Assembly: GCA_963727845.1 (NCBI GenBank)
Contig: CAVSHI010000003.1
Location: 1,227,878 to 1,291,877, forward strand
Direction of reading: 5' to 3'
Source: JBEKTW01 sp963727845
GTDB lineage: Bacteria > Bacteroidota > Ignavibacteria > UBA10030 > SZUA-254
DNA length: 64,000 bases
The notes under the pieces: generated by a model
Database searches by the model: none
What the model was told of the DNA's origin: nothing
The model's input: only the letters and a program-made list of their open reading frames with translations
Position numbers and translations under genes: made by a program
Shown: piece after piece, positions 24,499 to 32,635 of the stretch
How positions within the stretch are numbered: position 1 is the first letter of the stretch
Layout: the number at the start of each line of letters is the position of its first letter

Positions 24499-25206
24499 AT
24501 GAAAGCGCCCTTAATGGAAAAACAGCTGAAACCACCCTATCTCAAAAAGGCAGACCAGCGCGGAAACATCAGCATCTGGATTGTCGATGGTACATATGTT
24601 CGTACGCATCTGGATGAAGAGTTCACCAACTATGGTCAACCCCTTGCCTTCGAGTGTATACCAAAGAATGAATTCTGGCTTGACCGGGAAGCGGCCGGAG
24701 ACGAACAGAAATTCTTCATCGACCACCTGCTCGTGGAACACCGCTCGATGGAGAAAGGCCATGCGTATGATGACGCATTGGAGGAGGCGGACAAAGCCGA
24801 AATGGCAGAACGGAAGAAAGCCGGGGACGTCCGGAAACTGACAAAAGGCGGCAATCTCCCCGACCCGAAGAAAGTGCACGTCAGGCTGTGGAAAAAACTT
24901 GAGTCGGATATCAGTGTGTGGGTTGTGGACGGCCGCCTCGTGCGAAGCGTGTTCGACGACGACTTTACGGAAGGCGGGCATGACTACGTCTACGAGTTTG
25001 TGCCACAGAATGAAGTCTGGATCGACAATGACCTCGAGGAAATAGAACGCCCGTACGTCCTTCTCCATGAACTGCATGAACGCAATCTTATGGCAAAAGG
25101 ATGGCCCTACAGCAAAGCACATGAAGATTCAAGCAAGATCGAATATCACCACCGGCACCATCCCAATGAATTGCACGATGCCCTCGCGAAGGAGGGATGG
25201 GAATAA
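24499..25206 (+). CDS. Duplicated-domain protein of unknown function (cytosolic copy)
   Basis: The 235-residue protein consists of two related modules of about 75 residues, at roughly 25-98 and 139-212, joined by a charged linker. Each runs (I/V)W(I/V)VDG..VR, then D-(D/E)-(D/E)-FT..G, then P.NE.W(I/L)D, then a helix with H.L.E (IDHLLVEHRSM and LLHELHERNLM) and G..Y..A. The second module ends in a His-rich stretch, IEYHHRHHPNELHDALAKEGW. There is no signal peptide. HELHER is close to, but not, an HExxH zinc motif. A homologue with a signal peptide lies at 40079. I know of no functional assignment. Confidence 0.75.
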   Translation: MKAPLMEKQLKPPYLKKADQRGNISIWIVDGTYVRTHLDEEFTNYGQPLAFECIPKNEFWLDREAAGDEQKFFIDHLLVEHRSMEKGHAYDDALEEADKAEMAERKKAGDVRKLTKGGNLPDPKKVHVRLWKKLESDISVWVVDGRLVRSVFDDDFTEGGHDYVYEFVPQNEVWIDNDLEEIERPYVLLHELHERNLMAKGWPYSKAHEDSSKIEYHHRHHPNELHDALAKEGWE

Positions 25207-25302
25207 TATCTCCCTCTGTAAGTTCCGGGGCTGGTAGCTGAGGCGAGAACAACTGCCCGTCGCAAGCGTAGACTCCCGGCGTTTCAATCAGACCAATTCA
25301 TC

Positions 25303-25331
25303 TTGATTTTTCTCTGCGATCTCGCTATATT
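25303..25331 (+). promoter_or_regulatory. Sigma70-type promoter of the first mini-protein/TonB-receptor unit
   Basis: TTGATT - 17 nt - TATATT, ending 29 bp before the TTG start of the mini-protein at 25361. This leaves a very short mRNA leader with no obvious Shine-Dalgarno sequence. Confidence 0.72.
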
Positions 25332-25360
25332 TCCCACGTGCATTCTCTGTCACTCATTAC

Positions 25361-25714
25361 TTGATCGTCCTCCGTCATATTGCCGGGCATCGCTGGCGGT
25401 CGATTGCTCTCCGGTTGATGGCCTGCATCGTGGCCTACAACTACTTCGCTTTCCGCGTCGAGCTCTTCAGCGAAGAAGATGAGCAAAATCATCCGGTGAG
25501 CGATCCCTGGAGCCATCAGACGGCATTCTCGCCGTCGACGCTCAACTGGGAAACGTTCGACAAGGATAACGCACCCAAGGCATTAACCGTCTCTGCCGGC
25601 GTGCAGGTGGAAATGCTTGGCTACGTTTATTGCCCACAGAGTACTTCAGTCCCATCCTCTTTGCCGGAGCAGCCGGTGAGGGATAAATCACCACCGATAA
25701 GCCTCTTCTCCTGA
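25361..25714 (+). CDS. Mini-protein of the ELFS-EDEQNHPV family, upstream of a TonB receptor (copy 1)
   Basis: The roughly 117-residue protein has an N-terminal hydrophobic anchor (LRLMACIVAYNYFAFRVELF). A conserved acidic/His segment follows, SEEDEQNHPVSDPWSHQTAF, then NWETFDKDNAPKALTV, and a tail ending PVRDKSPPISL. The segments before, within and after the anchor match the protein encoded at 32636 almost residue for residue, yet I recognise no named family. The frame has no ATG near its beginning, so TTG at 25361 is taken as the start, 29 nt after the promoter. The cluster of Asp, Glu and His outside the membrane could bind a cation. A TonB receptor follows after 228 bp. Confidence 0.72.
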   Translation: MIVLRHIAGHRWRSIALRLMACIVAYNYFAFRVELFSEEDEQNHPVSDPWSHQTAFSPSTLNWETFDKDNAPKALTVSAGVQVEMLGYVYCPQSTSVPSSLPEQPVRDKSPPISLFS

Positions 25715-25942
25715 CCCGCACCGACGACGGCACATTGTATTCGCGTCGTCCGTCGTGTTGTAAATTTCCGTAAGTCTGAAAAGGGATATAAGAATCTTCT
25801 GAAAAGCGCCGGCATCACCACCGGTGCAGCGTCGCAGAACACCCGAGCGTTGCCAGTCGACAACAGATAATGGCTCGGGATGAAGTATTCGCTCGAAGAA
25901 ACCATCCACACACGTTCATGATAACAAGGAAAGGTATTTGGT

Positions 25943-28240
25943 ATGAAAAATTTTGTCCTCATGGTTGTAATTTCAATCTTGTCTATTTGCGGCGCCCGGT
26001 CTGAGTCCGGCACGGGCGAGATTCACGGCACAGTGACGGGTGGAAGCGGGCCTATTGTCGGCGCTACTGTTCGCGTCCTGGAAACCGACCGCATCACGCA
26101 CACCGATGCGAAAGGTGAATTTGCGTTTCCCAATATGCCAAACGGCAGTTACAAGGTCTTCGTGCGAGTTATTGGTTTTGCGTCGATGACTCAGACGGCA
26201 CAGGTAGCGGACAACGCCGCAGAATTGACCTTCACGCTGCATGAGTCGGCGATTGAAATGGAAGGCGTCGTTGTTTCGGCGTCGCCGTATCCCCGTACGG
26301 CAGATGATCAATATCAATCGGCTGAATCGAAATCGATGGTCGAGTTTCATGAAAGTCCGGGATCGAGTTTTGCCGAGAAGATATCAGATCTGCCGGGTGT
26401 AACCGTCCGCGGCAACGGTTCCGCTCCTTCCCGGCCCATTCTCCGCGGGTTATCGGATAACCGCGTTTTGATCCTTGAAAATGGTCTTCGTACGGGTGAC
26501 ATCTCGACGTACGACCCCGCCCATGCAGTGCCAATCGAGTCGGAAAGCATTACGCAGATTGACGTTGTCAGGGGCCCCGCGAGCATCCTCTATGGCCCCA
26601 GCACAATCGGCGGATTGGTGAATGTGATCACGAATACAATTCCGACCGCTTCGGTGGAATCTTTTTCGGGAAGAGCCTCTCTTTCCGGAAATTCGGTGAG
26701 CGACGAATACACCGGTTTCTTCAACGGCGTCTACAGCAACGGGGGGCATGCGCTCAGTCTGTCGGGAGGCGGTCTCCATTCGCAGGATATCCGTATCCCG
26801 GAAGGCGAATACAACGACGGCTACCAGGATTTCAACCTCCAGCGGATACCCCAATCATTCAATCATATCGATGAGGCAAGCGCCGGCTATTCTTATCAGG
26901 GCGGTTTCGGAATGATCGGCATCGGAGGGAAATACTACGAAATGAACTACGGTATTCCCGGCACGCCTCCAAACGCTAACTGGGCGACCCTGAATGACCC
27001 GGCCGCGACGTCCCGTATCGCACAGATCAAAAGGTCGGTGGAGTTGCAAAGTCTTTTCAACATCGACGGCTCGCTTATACGGGATGTGAAGTTCAACGCG
27101 AATTTTGTGGATTACGGACATTCGGAGTACCCAACCGTTCAGGACTCGACGGGCATTTCCGCCCCGCAGGCGAATCACTTCCACAAGCAGGCCTTTAACG
27201 CGGCTCTGCAATTTCAGCACCAGCAGTTCGATAAGTTTCAGGGTACGGTCGGACTCTGGACAAACATTGAAGACCTTGCGATCGAAGGCGACCAGCCCCT
27301 CGGCCCCAATTCTCGCACTACGGGATTTGCCGGCTACATCTACGAAGAATACCTTGCCAGCGAAGATATGCGCCTCCAGGCCGGACTCCGTTTTGATTAC
27401 AACCGCATCCAGACGCGACCGTATGCGGCGTCGACCGATTCCGTTTTTCAGACGCTCGATGTCTCCAGGTTGTCCAATGCCATGACGGCATCGATCGGCG
27501 CAATCCAGAAGCTCGCACCGGAGATGACGGCATCGTTGAGCGTAGCGAGGTCATTCCGCGCCCCGACCGTTCAGGAACTCTTTGCGAACGGTTCCGATGC
27601 GGCAAGCAACACGTATTCCATCGGCGATGCGAGCCTCGGTCCAGAAACAGGTTTCGGCATCGATGCTTCGCTGAAAGGTAGTTTCCCGGATGTGACGTTT
27701 GAAATCTCGCCGTACGTGAACATCATCAACAATTACATCTACGCATACCTCCGGGGCGATTCAATCCAGGTGCCGCCGGCGCCTCTTCTTCCTGTGCGGC
27801 AGTTCTCCGCGACGGATGCCCGCCTGATGGGATATGAAGCAACCGTCATGGTTCAAGTCATGCACAACGTGGCTCTGAAAGCGGCCACCGATTATGTAAA
27901 TGCTGAGGATACTAAGAACAATGTTCCGCTTCCCTTCACGCCTCCGATGCGTGGCTTACTCCGCATGAGTTATCAGGACCCAGCGTATTCGGCAATGGTG
28001 GAATGGCGTTTGGCGGCGCGCCAGACCCGGCTTGGCGACGGCGACACGCCGACGGCCGGATATGGCATTGTCAATCTGGGGGTGGGGATGCGCTTTGTCC
28101 AAGAGGGACTTGTGCACAGCGTCGGCCTGCACTGCGACAATCTTTTCAATCAGGTGTACCGTGACAATTTGTCCGTCATCAAGGATTTTGTGCCACAGCC
28201 GGGCCGTGGCCTCCGGCTTACATACGACCTTGCGTTCTGA
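25943..28240 (+). CDS. TonB-dependent outer-membrane receptor with regulatory-like N-terminus
   Basis: The 765-residue protein has a signal peptide. A carboxypeptidase-regulatory-like domain follows (GEIHGTVTGGSGPIVGATV...), then a complete TonB plug (SSFAEKISDLPGVTVRGNG, PILRGLSDNRVLILENG, QIDVVRGPASILYGPSTIGG) and a barrel ending GRGLRLTYDLAF. The layout resembles ZnuD/FecA-type metal receptors, in particular the HAVPIESESITQIDVVRGP stretch. ACAAGGAAAGG precedes the ATG. It is the second gene of a unit whose first gene is the mini-protein at 25361, and it is followed by a terminator and an ECF sigma operon. The ligand is unknown; a metal or small metal complex is the best guess. Confidence 0.93.
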   Translation: MKNFVLMVVISILSICGARSESGTGEIHGTVTGGSGPIVGATVRVLETDRITHTDAKGEFAFPNMPNGSYKVFVRVIGFASMTQTAQVADNAAELTFTLHESAIEMEGVVVSASPYPRTADDQYQSAESKSMVEFHESPGSSFAEKISDLPGVTVRGNGSAPSRPILRGLSDNRVLILENGLRTGDISTYDPAHAVPIESESITQIDVVRGPASILYGPSTIGGLVNVITNTIPTASVESFSGRASLSGNSVSDEYTGFFNGVYSNGGHALSLSGGGLHSQDIRIPEGEYNDGYQDFNLQRIPQSFNHIDEASAGYSYQGGFGMIGIGGKYYEMNYGIPGTPPNANWATLNDPAATSRIAQIKRSVELQSLFNIDGSLIRDVKFNANFVDYGHSEYPTVQDSTGISAPQANHFHKQAFNAALQFQHQQFDKFQGTVGLWTNIEDLAIEGDQPLGPNSRTTGFAGYIYEEYLASEDMRLQAGLRFDYNRIQTRPYAASTDSVFQTLDVSRLSNAMTASIGAIQKLAPEMTASLSVARSFRAPTVQELFANGSDAASNTYSIGDASLGPETGFGIDASLKGSFPDVTFEISPYVNIINNYIYAYLRGDSIQVPPAPLLPVRQFSATDARLMGYEATVMVQVMHNVALKAATDYVNAEDTKNNVPLPFTPPMRGLLRMSYQDPAYSAMVEWRLAARQTRLGDGDTPTAGYGIVNLGVGMRFVQEGLVHSVGLHCDNLFNQVYRDNLSVIKDFVPQPGRGLRLTYDLAF

Positions 28241-28350
28241 TATTCACGTTTCTTTGCACGCTTGGGCACCGGATATTCCAGGGGATTGTCATCGTAGGGG
28301 CGTTTGATAATCCCCTGAGATTTTCCTACGTTTCTGCCGTCTCCGCATTG

Positions 28351-28372
28351 CCGGCGCTCTCGCGCCGGTTTT
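28351..28372 (+). terminator. Rho-independent terminator after the TonB receptor
   Basis: CCGGCGC-TCTC-GCGCCGG followed by TTTT forms a strong 7-bp GC stem and T-run. A second, longer inverted repeat (CAGGGGATT...AATCCCCTG, 28279-28317) lies just upstream. Together they separate the receptor from the sigma-factor operon. Confidence 0.78.
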
Positions 28373-28424
28373 AACCGAATTGACTTGTCGTCGTATCATT
28401 ATCAGAAGGGCAAAAACATTTTCC

Positions 28425-29021
28425 ATGAAGGATTCTCCGGAATCAGAGAAAGAAAATCGGGCAACGCAGCAGCTCATCGTGAGAAGCCTTCAAGGTGATC
28501 TATCGGCGTTCCGGTTGCTCATGGAATCGCAGCAACGATTTGCCTTTGCCGTGGCTCTTCCGCTCTTGCGGAATCAAGAAAATGCACGGGAAGTGGTTCA
28601 GGAAGCGTTCGTTCGTGTCTGGATCAATCTCGCGCGATACCGGCAGGAAGTGAAGTTTACGACATGGCTCTACAAAATCGTCGTTAACCTTTGTTACGAC
28701 AGAATGAAAATGGAATCGCGACGGAACAAGATTTTCGGAAGCATCGGGGCATTGTTCGACGGCAGCGACGTCGCCGGAAGCGAGGATGTTCATGGGCAGA
28801 TCGAGAAGGCGGACCTCCGGGATCATATCCTGTCGGAGGCCGAAAAACTCCCCCCGAAGGAGCGACTTATTTTCCATCTCCGGGACGTGCAGGATCTCTC
28901 CATTCAAGAAGTCGCAGAAATTGCCGGAGTATCCATAGCTTCGGTGAAAACCAATCTTTGCTACGCCCGCCGTAGACTTCGCCTGGCCCTGATTTCAATG
29001 CAGGAAAGGGAATCATCATGA
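28425..29021 (+). CDS. ECF-type RNA polymerase sigma factor
   Basis: The 198-residue protein has sigma region 2 (about residues 24-95: DLSAFRLLMES..., ENAREVVQEAFVRVW, FTTWLYKIVVNLCYDR) and sigma region 4 (about 135-190: LPPKERLIFHLRDVQDLSIQEVAEIAGVSIASVKTNLCYARRRL). The two are joined by a short acidic linker. ECF sigma factors redirect RNA polymerase to stress or envelope genes and are held by anti-sigma factors. The ATG at 28425 is preferred over an in-frame TTG at 28380. The stop overlaps the ATG of the zinc-finger anti-sigma gene by 4 bp. Confidence 0.95.
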   Translation: MKDSPESEKENRATQQLIVRSLQGDLSAFRLLMESQQRFAFAVALPLLRNQENAREVVQEAFVRVWINLARYRQEVKFTTWLYKIVVNLCYDRMKMESRRNKIFGSIGALFDGSDVAGSEDVHGQIEKADLRDHILSEAEKLPPKERLIFHLRDVQDLSIQEVAEIAGVSIASVKTNLCYARRRLRLALISMQERESS

Positions 29022-29758
29022 ATGAATGTCGGAAGATCGAGCCCCTGCTTTTCCTTTACCGCGACGGGGAACTTTCAGCCAAGGAACGATCGATGGTGCT
29101 TGAACACATCAAGACCTGTTCGCGGTGTCACGAGGTTCTTCAGCAGTTTCTTTTGATGGATGCGGCGCTTGCACCTCTCCGGGAGAGTGTTCCGGAATTT
29201 TCTGAGGATGAAGTTCTAGTGGATGAAACGATGAACCGCATCACAGGCATGGGCGTGAAAGCGGCTGAGCGGGAACGAGCGGCGTCGATTACGGATGAAG
29301 TACTTCGCTGGCTGCGCCCCGCACTGAGCTTTGCTGTTCTGGCGGCGGTCTCGCTCCTGGTGATCCAGCAATCGCGGGATGCGGCAAAGCTCGCGGATCT
29401 CGAGTATCGTTTACGAACTCATGGTGATGCCGCCGTGTCGGCGGATCTCTTCACGAACTCCGAGGCACGTCGCTTGTTCGAAATGGCACTGAAGGAGCAA
29501 GGGAAGGAAACAGCACCCATCTCGCCGCTGAGAAGTGCCGCGGTCGTCGGCGACCCGATGAGGCTGATCGGTTCAGGAATCCTTGGTCTCTTCCAGCATG
29601 ACAGCGGGCTCTTTGATGAGTTCTCACGCCGGTACCCGGGCCTCTCCAAAATCTCGCTTGAGCACGGGATCGGCGAGAGTGAGAAGAAAGTGCTTGCAAC
29701 CGAAGGCAAAGCTTTTATGAAGGAGTTTGAACAACTACTGCGCGAAGGAGAAAAGTAA
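29018..29758 (+). CDS. Zinc-finger (zf-HC2) transmembrane anti-sigma factor
   Basis: The 246-residue protein begins with a zf-HC2 anti-sigma domain: C4, then H30-x3-C34-x2-C37 (LEHIKTCSRC). A single membrane helix follows at about 99-117 (LRPALSFAVLAAVSLLVIQ), then an extracytoplasmic part of about 125 residues of unknown fold. The N-terminal domain would bind the sigma factor encoded just upstream; the outer part probably senses the signal. Translational coupling through the ATGA overlap supports a stoichiometric pair. A membrane lipoprotein gene follows after 2 bp. Confidence 0.9.
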   Translation: MNECRKIEPLLFLYRDGELSAKERSMVLEHIKTCSRCHEVLQQFLLMDAALAPLRESVPEFSEDEVLVDETMNRITGMGVKAAERERAASITDEVLRWLRPALSFAVLAAVSLLVIQQSRDAAKLADLEYRLRTHGDAAVSADLFTNSEARRLFEMALKEQGKETAPISPLRSAAVVGDPMRLIGSGILGLFQHDSGLFDEFSRRYPGLSKISLEHGIGESEKKVLATEGKAFMKEFEQLLREGEK

Positions 29759-29760
29759 TC

Positions 29761-30834
29761 ATGAAACGATATGCTGTAGCGGTGCTCTCTGTGTTGGTCC
29801 CGATCATGATGTCGGGTTGCCTCGATGAACACGTGACAACCACGGTTTCCGCGGACGGGTCGAGCGAGCGAACAATATCGATCAAGACACCGGAGAAAAG
29901 TTTGCCGAATGGGGCATTCCCGGCTGCCATCGATTCGACGTGGTCGGTTGAATGGAAGGAGATCGCTGAGAAGGACTCAAAGTACGAATACACGGCACGA
30001 AAGAAATTTCAGACTCCCGATGAACTTTCCCGGGAATACGCCGCCCTCGGGGATACCGGTGTCATCGGACTCAGCGTATCACTGGAGAAGAAATTTGCCT
30101 GGTTTTACACGTACCTCTATTATAAGGAGGTCTATACGATGCGAAATCCTGTTGCGAATGTGCCGGTGACCGACTACCTGACAAAAGAAGAGATCGCAAG
30201 GTACGTGCGTGGTGAGAAGAGCGACTCGCTGGACGAGAAAGTGAAACTATGGGACAGTCGGAATGATTTTGAGGAGCTCTTCCGGCCAATCCTTGCCGAA
30301 ACGGAGCGGAGGAATGACCCAGCGCTTCCCGCTTCGCTGCTCAAGGATAAGAAAGAGGACCTGTTCCGGAGAGTCATTGAGGTCGATTCGATGGACAAAA
30401 AGGCTGACGAGCATCATGGTGATGCGAAAAAGAAAGAAACCGCTAGTGTTGACGAAACAGTACGGTTCTTCATCAAGATGTTCAAAGAGGTTCTCGGAAC
30501 AACCCACGTGAGCGGTTATGACTCGGTGTTCATGCAATCATGGGATGCGATGGACCGCAAAAAGAAACCGCATTCCGATAGTTGGAATTCGTCCCTTCAG
30601 ATGCCGGGGTTGTTGACGGAAACCAACAGCGACGCGCTGGAAGGGAACATGATCACCTGGAAGTTCTCGGCAAACCAGATCCATGTCGGCCCCTACGAAA
30701 TGCATGCAACCTCACGCGTTACGAATGTCTGGGCCTTCATAGTGACGGGAATCGCCGCACTGCTGCTCGTGATTCTGGCAATTCTGAATACATTCCGTCG
30801 CCGGCATGGCAGAGCCATTTCGAGGCTGTCCTGA
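29761..30834 (+). CDS. Lipoprotein with a C-terminal membrane helix, third gene of the sigma operon
   Basis: The 357-residue protein starts with a lipoprotein signal (VPIMMSGC, Cys about residue 20), so it is lipid-anchored. It ends with a second membrane helix (VWAFIVTGIAALLLVILAIL) and a basic tail (RRRHGR). Having both a lipid anchor and a C-terminal helix places the middle domain of about 290 residues on the outer face of the inner membrane. The middle is mixed alpha/beta with many charged helices and no recognised family. It follows the anti-sigma gene after 2 bp and is probably a target or accessory sensor of that regulon. Confidence 0.75.
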   Translation: MKRYAVAVLSVLVPIMMSGCLDEHVTTTVSADGSSERTISIKTPEKSLPNGAFPAAIDSTWSVEWKEIAEKDSKYEYTARKKFQTPDELSREYAALGDTGVIGLSVSLEKKFAWFYTYLYYKEVYTMRNPVANVPVTDYLTKEEIARYVRGEKSDSLDEKVKLWDSRNDFEELFRPILAETERRNDPALPASLLKDKKEDLFRRVIEVDSMDKKADEHHGDAKKKETASVDETVRFFIKMFKEVLGTTHVSGYDSVFMQSWDAMDRKKKPHSDSWNSSLQMPGLLTETNSDALEGNMITWKFSANQIHVGPYEMHATSRVTNVWAFIVTGIAALLLVILAILNTFRRRHGRAISRLS

Positions 30835-30918
30835 AAGTCCCAGCGTCGTGCTGACATTCTTCTGGTCAGCATCTGAACGTCGGCGGCAAAAGGCATCGCC
30901 CAGATCCTGACCTAAAAC

Positions 30919-30943
30919 GTGTCAGGACGACGCTTCGCGTCGG
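30919..30943. repeat. 25-bp direct repeat, copy 1 (GTGTCAGGACGACGCTTCGC family)
   Basis: A 25-bp stretch starting GTGTCAGGACGACG, with an internal CGACGC-TTC-GCGTCG hairpin, is repeated exactly at 31811-31835. Both copies are intergenic. Confidence 0.85.
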
Positions 30944-31076
30944 ATCCCGACCAGAAGTGAGCGCCTCTGGCGCCATCCCGCTCCGCGGGACATGTCGGGA
31001 TGACGGATGGTTTGGTTTCTGGACAGCCTGTATACGTGAGGTCTGGAGCAGATTCCTCTGGTCTGAAACTGATACG

Positions 31077-31559
31077 CTACGGGGAAGTCCCGAGTCGTGA
31101 CCCGTGTGTGGCGATGCCGGAGGCCAGGGCCAGCTTGAATCGTATCCGCAGAATGCCGTCTGCGTACGTTGTCGTCACGATCCTGAACGTACCGATCTCA
31201 CGGGTTGAGGTCACGTGGATGCCGCTGCACGGGCAGGCGTCGTAGTCGCCGATGCGGATGATCCTGAGCCGCTCGCCTGCATCGTCAGGCAGCTTGCTCA
31301 GATTGAACTGCTTTTCCGCGTCAACACGCGCCATGAACTCTTCCATCACGCCGAGATCCGCCCGGACAATCTCGTTGACCCGGCGTTCAATTTCTGCAAC
31401 CTCTTCCTTTGTAATATCCCGTCCAAATCTGTAATCGATTCTGGACTTCTTCTTTTCGATGTGGGCATTTATTGAACGCCCGCAGTGGAACATCCGGACC
31501 ATCGTTTGGTTGAGGATGTGTTCCGCCGAATGCATCGGGGGATCATAGTCTTTTGACAT
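31077..31559 (-). CDS. AlaX-like trans-editing domain protein
   Basis: The 160-residue protein matches the second additional domain of alanyl/threonyl-tRNA synthetases: MHSAEHILNQ with the H10-x3-H14 zinc pair, RIDYRFGRDITKEEVAEIE, and the second zinc half CPCSGIHV (about C111 and H115). Free-standing proteins of this type hydrolyse mischarged aminoacyl-tRNA, such as Ser-tRNA(Ala). The short form with no N-terminal extension corresponds to AlaX-S-like proteins. The C-terminal 20 residues (FKLALASGIATHGSRLGTSP) have lower similarity. It is flanked by intergenic repeats and is monocistronic. Confidence 0.85.
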   Translation of the reverse strand: MSKDYDPPMHSAEHILNQTMVRMFHCGRSINAHIEKKKSRIDYRFGRDITKEEVAEIERRVNEIVRADLGVMEEFMARVDAEKQFNLSKLPDDAGERLRIIRIGDYDACPCSGIHVTSTREIGTFRIVTTTYADGILRIRFKLALASGIATHGSRLGTSP

Positions 31560-31643
31560 TTCGCTCTAAACTACTCAGTATTCGCTGGAGTTATTACCCT
31601 TATTCCACACCGATGTTAATTTGAACTTCCGGTCTTGCTCTGG

Positions 31644-31710
31644 AACCCTCTCCTTGTCACTACGTGACATCCCTCTCCCACAAGTGGGAGAGGGAGCGAG
31701 GGAGAGGGTT
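31644..31710. repeat. Intergenic palindromic repeat (CCCTCTCCCAC type)
   Basis: The core CCCTCTCCCAC-AA-GTGGGAGAGGG (31671-31694) is an 11-bp perfect stem with a 2-nt loop. It is flanked by outer partners AACCCTCTCC and GGAGAGGGTT and by TGTCAC-TAC-GTGACA. No gene overlaps it. This sequence type recurs between genes in many environmental bacteria. Confidence 0.8.
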
Positions 31711-31810
31711 AAAATTCTGTTCAATCTCCGTCATTGCGTCTTCTAACTTCTTGCTTTTGGATTCTGCTCCTCAGAACTTCCTCCCTTCCGGTGGACTTCG
31801 CTCAGGACAG

Positions 31811-31835
31811 GTGTCAGGACGACGCTTCGCGTCGG
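31811..31835. repeat. 25-bp direct repeat, copy 2
   Basis: Exact copy of the 30919-30943 element, in the same orientation, on the other side of the AlaX-like gene. The surrounding 31713-32061 region holds no recognisable gene. Confidence 0.85.
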
Positions 31836-32061
31836 CCCTTTGCCGTCCCCCATTTCCCTACCCGACTTTGTCCGGAAGGTCGACTTATTATACAATTACT
31901 GGTTGAAGATTGCAATATTCCGGAGAGATTTATCCTGTCTTCCGTGAATTCGGAGAGGAGGAGGTTTCGACGAGGGCATTCCAGCCTTAATGACGCTGCA
32001 TTTGTGAACGGATATAATTTTTTGCAAATTCCTTCCCATCATCACAATGAACGGATAATAT

Positions 32062-32487
32062 ATGGTCAACAGGGCTCGTCGCTGCTTCTCAAAATCCTCT
32101 CTACTGTGGCTCGCATTTCTCTCATTATCCTTTGGACAATCGCCTGATTCTGTGCGGTCGCCTGCTCCGAAACTGATAAAGCTGGACCTCCATAGCAAAG
32201 AGTACATGCGGGTGCTTGGCGGACCCCCGGAAAGTTCGACAATGCGGTCGGGTTTTGTCACGCTCGCTCCCGGGAAGTCGGTCGGAAAGCACAACACGGA
32301 AAAGTACGAGGAAATGGTCATCGTATTTGAAGGAAAGGGGGAAATGCAAATAACCGGGGGCGACACGTTTTCATGTTCCAGAGGCGACGTCATGTACTGC
32401 CCTCCCCATACCGAACACGATGTCGTAAACACCGGAAAAGGCGAGCTCCGCTACCTCTACGTTGTCGCCCAGGCCCGGCCGGAGTGA
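32062..32487 (+). CDS. Exported single-domain cupin protein
   Basis: The 141-residue protein has an N-terminal signal peptide (to about LSFGQS) and then one cupin domain of about 100 residues. The cupin elements are GFVTLAPGKSVGKHNTEKYEEMVIVFEG (motif 1 with His and Glu metal ligands) and GDVMYCPPHTEHDVVNTG (motif 2 with His). It probably binds a metal in the periplasm; enzymatic activity cannot be assigned. It lies about 150 bp upstream of the mini-protein at 32636, but a separate promoter there suggests independent transcription. Confidence 0.82.
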   Translation: MVNRARRCFSKSSLLWLAFLSLSFGQSPDSVRSPAPKLIKLDLHSKEYMRVLGGPPESSTMRSGFVTLAPGKSVGKHNTEKYEEMVIVFEGKGEMQITGGDTFSCSRGDVMYCPPHTEHDVVNTGKGELRYLYVVAQARPE

Positions 32488-32585
32488 TTATCCGGTAAAC
32501 AAGGGAATCGCGGGAAGAGGAGAATGAAAGAAGGAGAGAAAGGGAGAATGGGAGAAACGGTGATGGGGAGAAATGGGGGGGAAAC

Positions 32586-32614
32586 TTGATTTTCATCGGG
32601 GGAAATACTACTAT
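32586..32614 (+). promoter_or_regulatory. Sigma70-type promoter of the second mini-protein/TonB-receptor unit
   Basis: TTGATT - 17 nt - TACTAT, ending 21 bp before a GTG start at 32636. An ATG at 32573 in the same frame lies upstream of the -35 and therefore cannot be the start of a transcript from this promoter. The arrangement closely mirrors the promoter at 25303. A purine-only tract precedes it (about 32515-32580). Confidence 0.68.
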
Positions 32615-32635
32615 CATGGATGTACGAACAATACA

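Noticed and set aside
24499..25206. HExxH metalloprotease reading of HELHER
   Set aside because: The spacing is H-E-L-H, not H-E-x-x-H, and the equivalent position in the first module (LLVEHR) does not keep it.
25715..25942. Cobalamin riboswitch in the leader of the TonB receptor
   Set aside because: A stem CCCGAGC/GCTCGGG is present, but neither the B12 box nor the conserved GGGAA...GGTG core was found.
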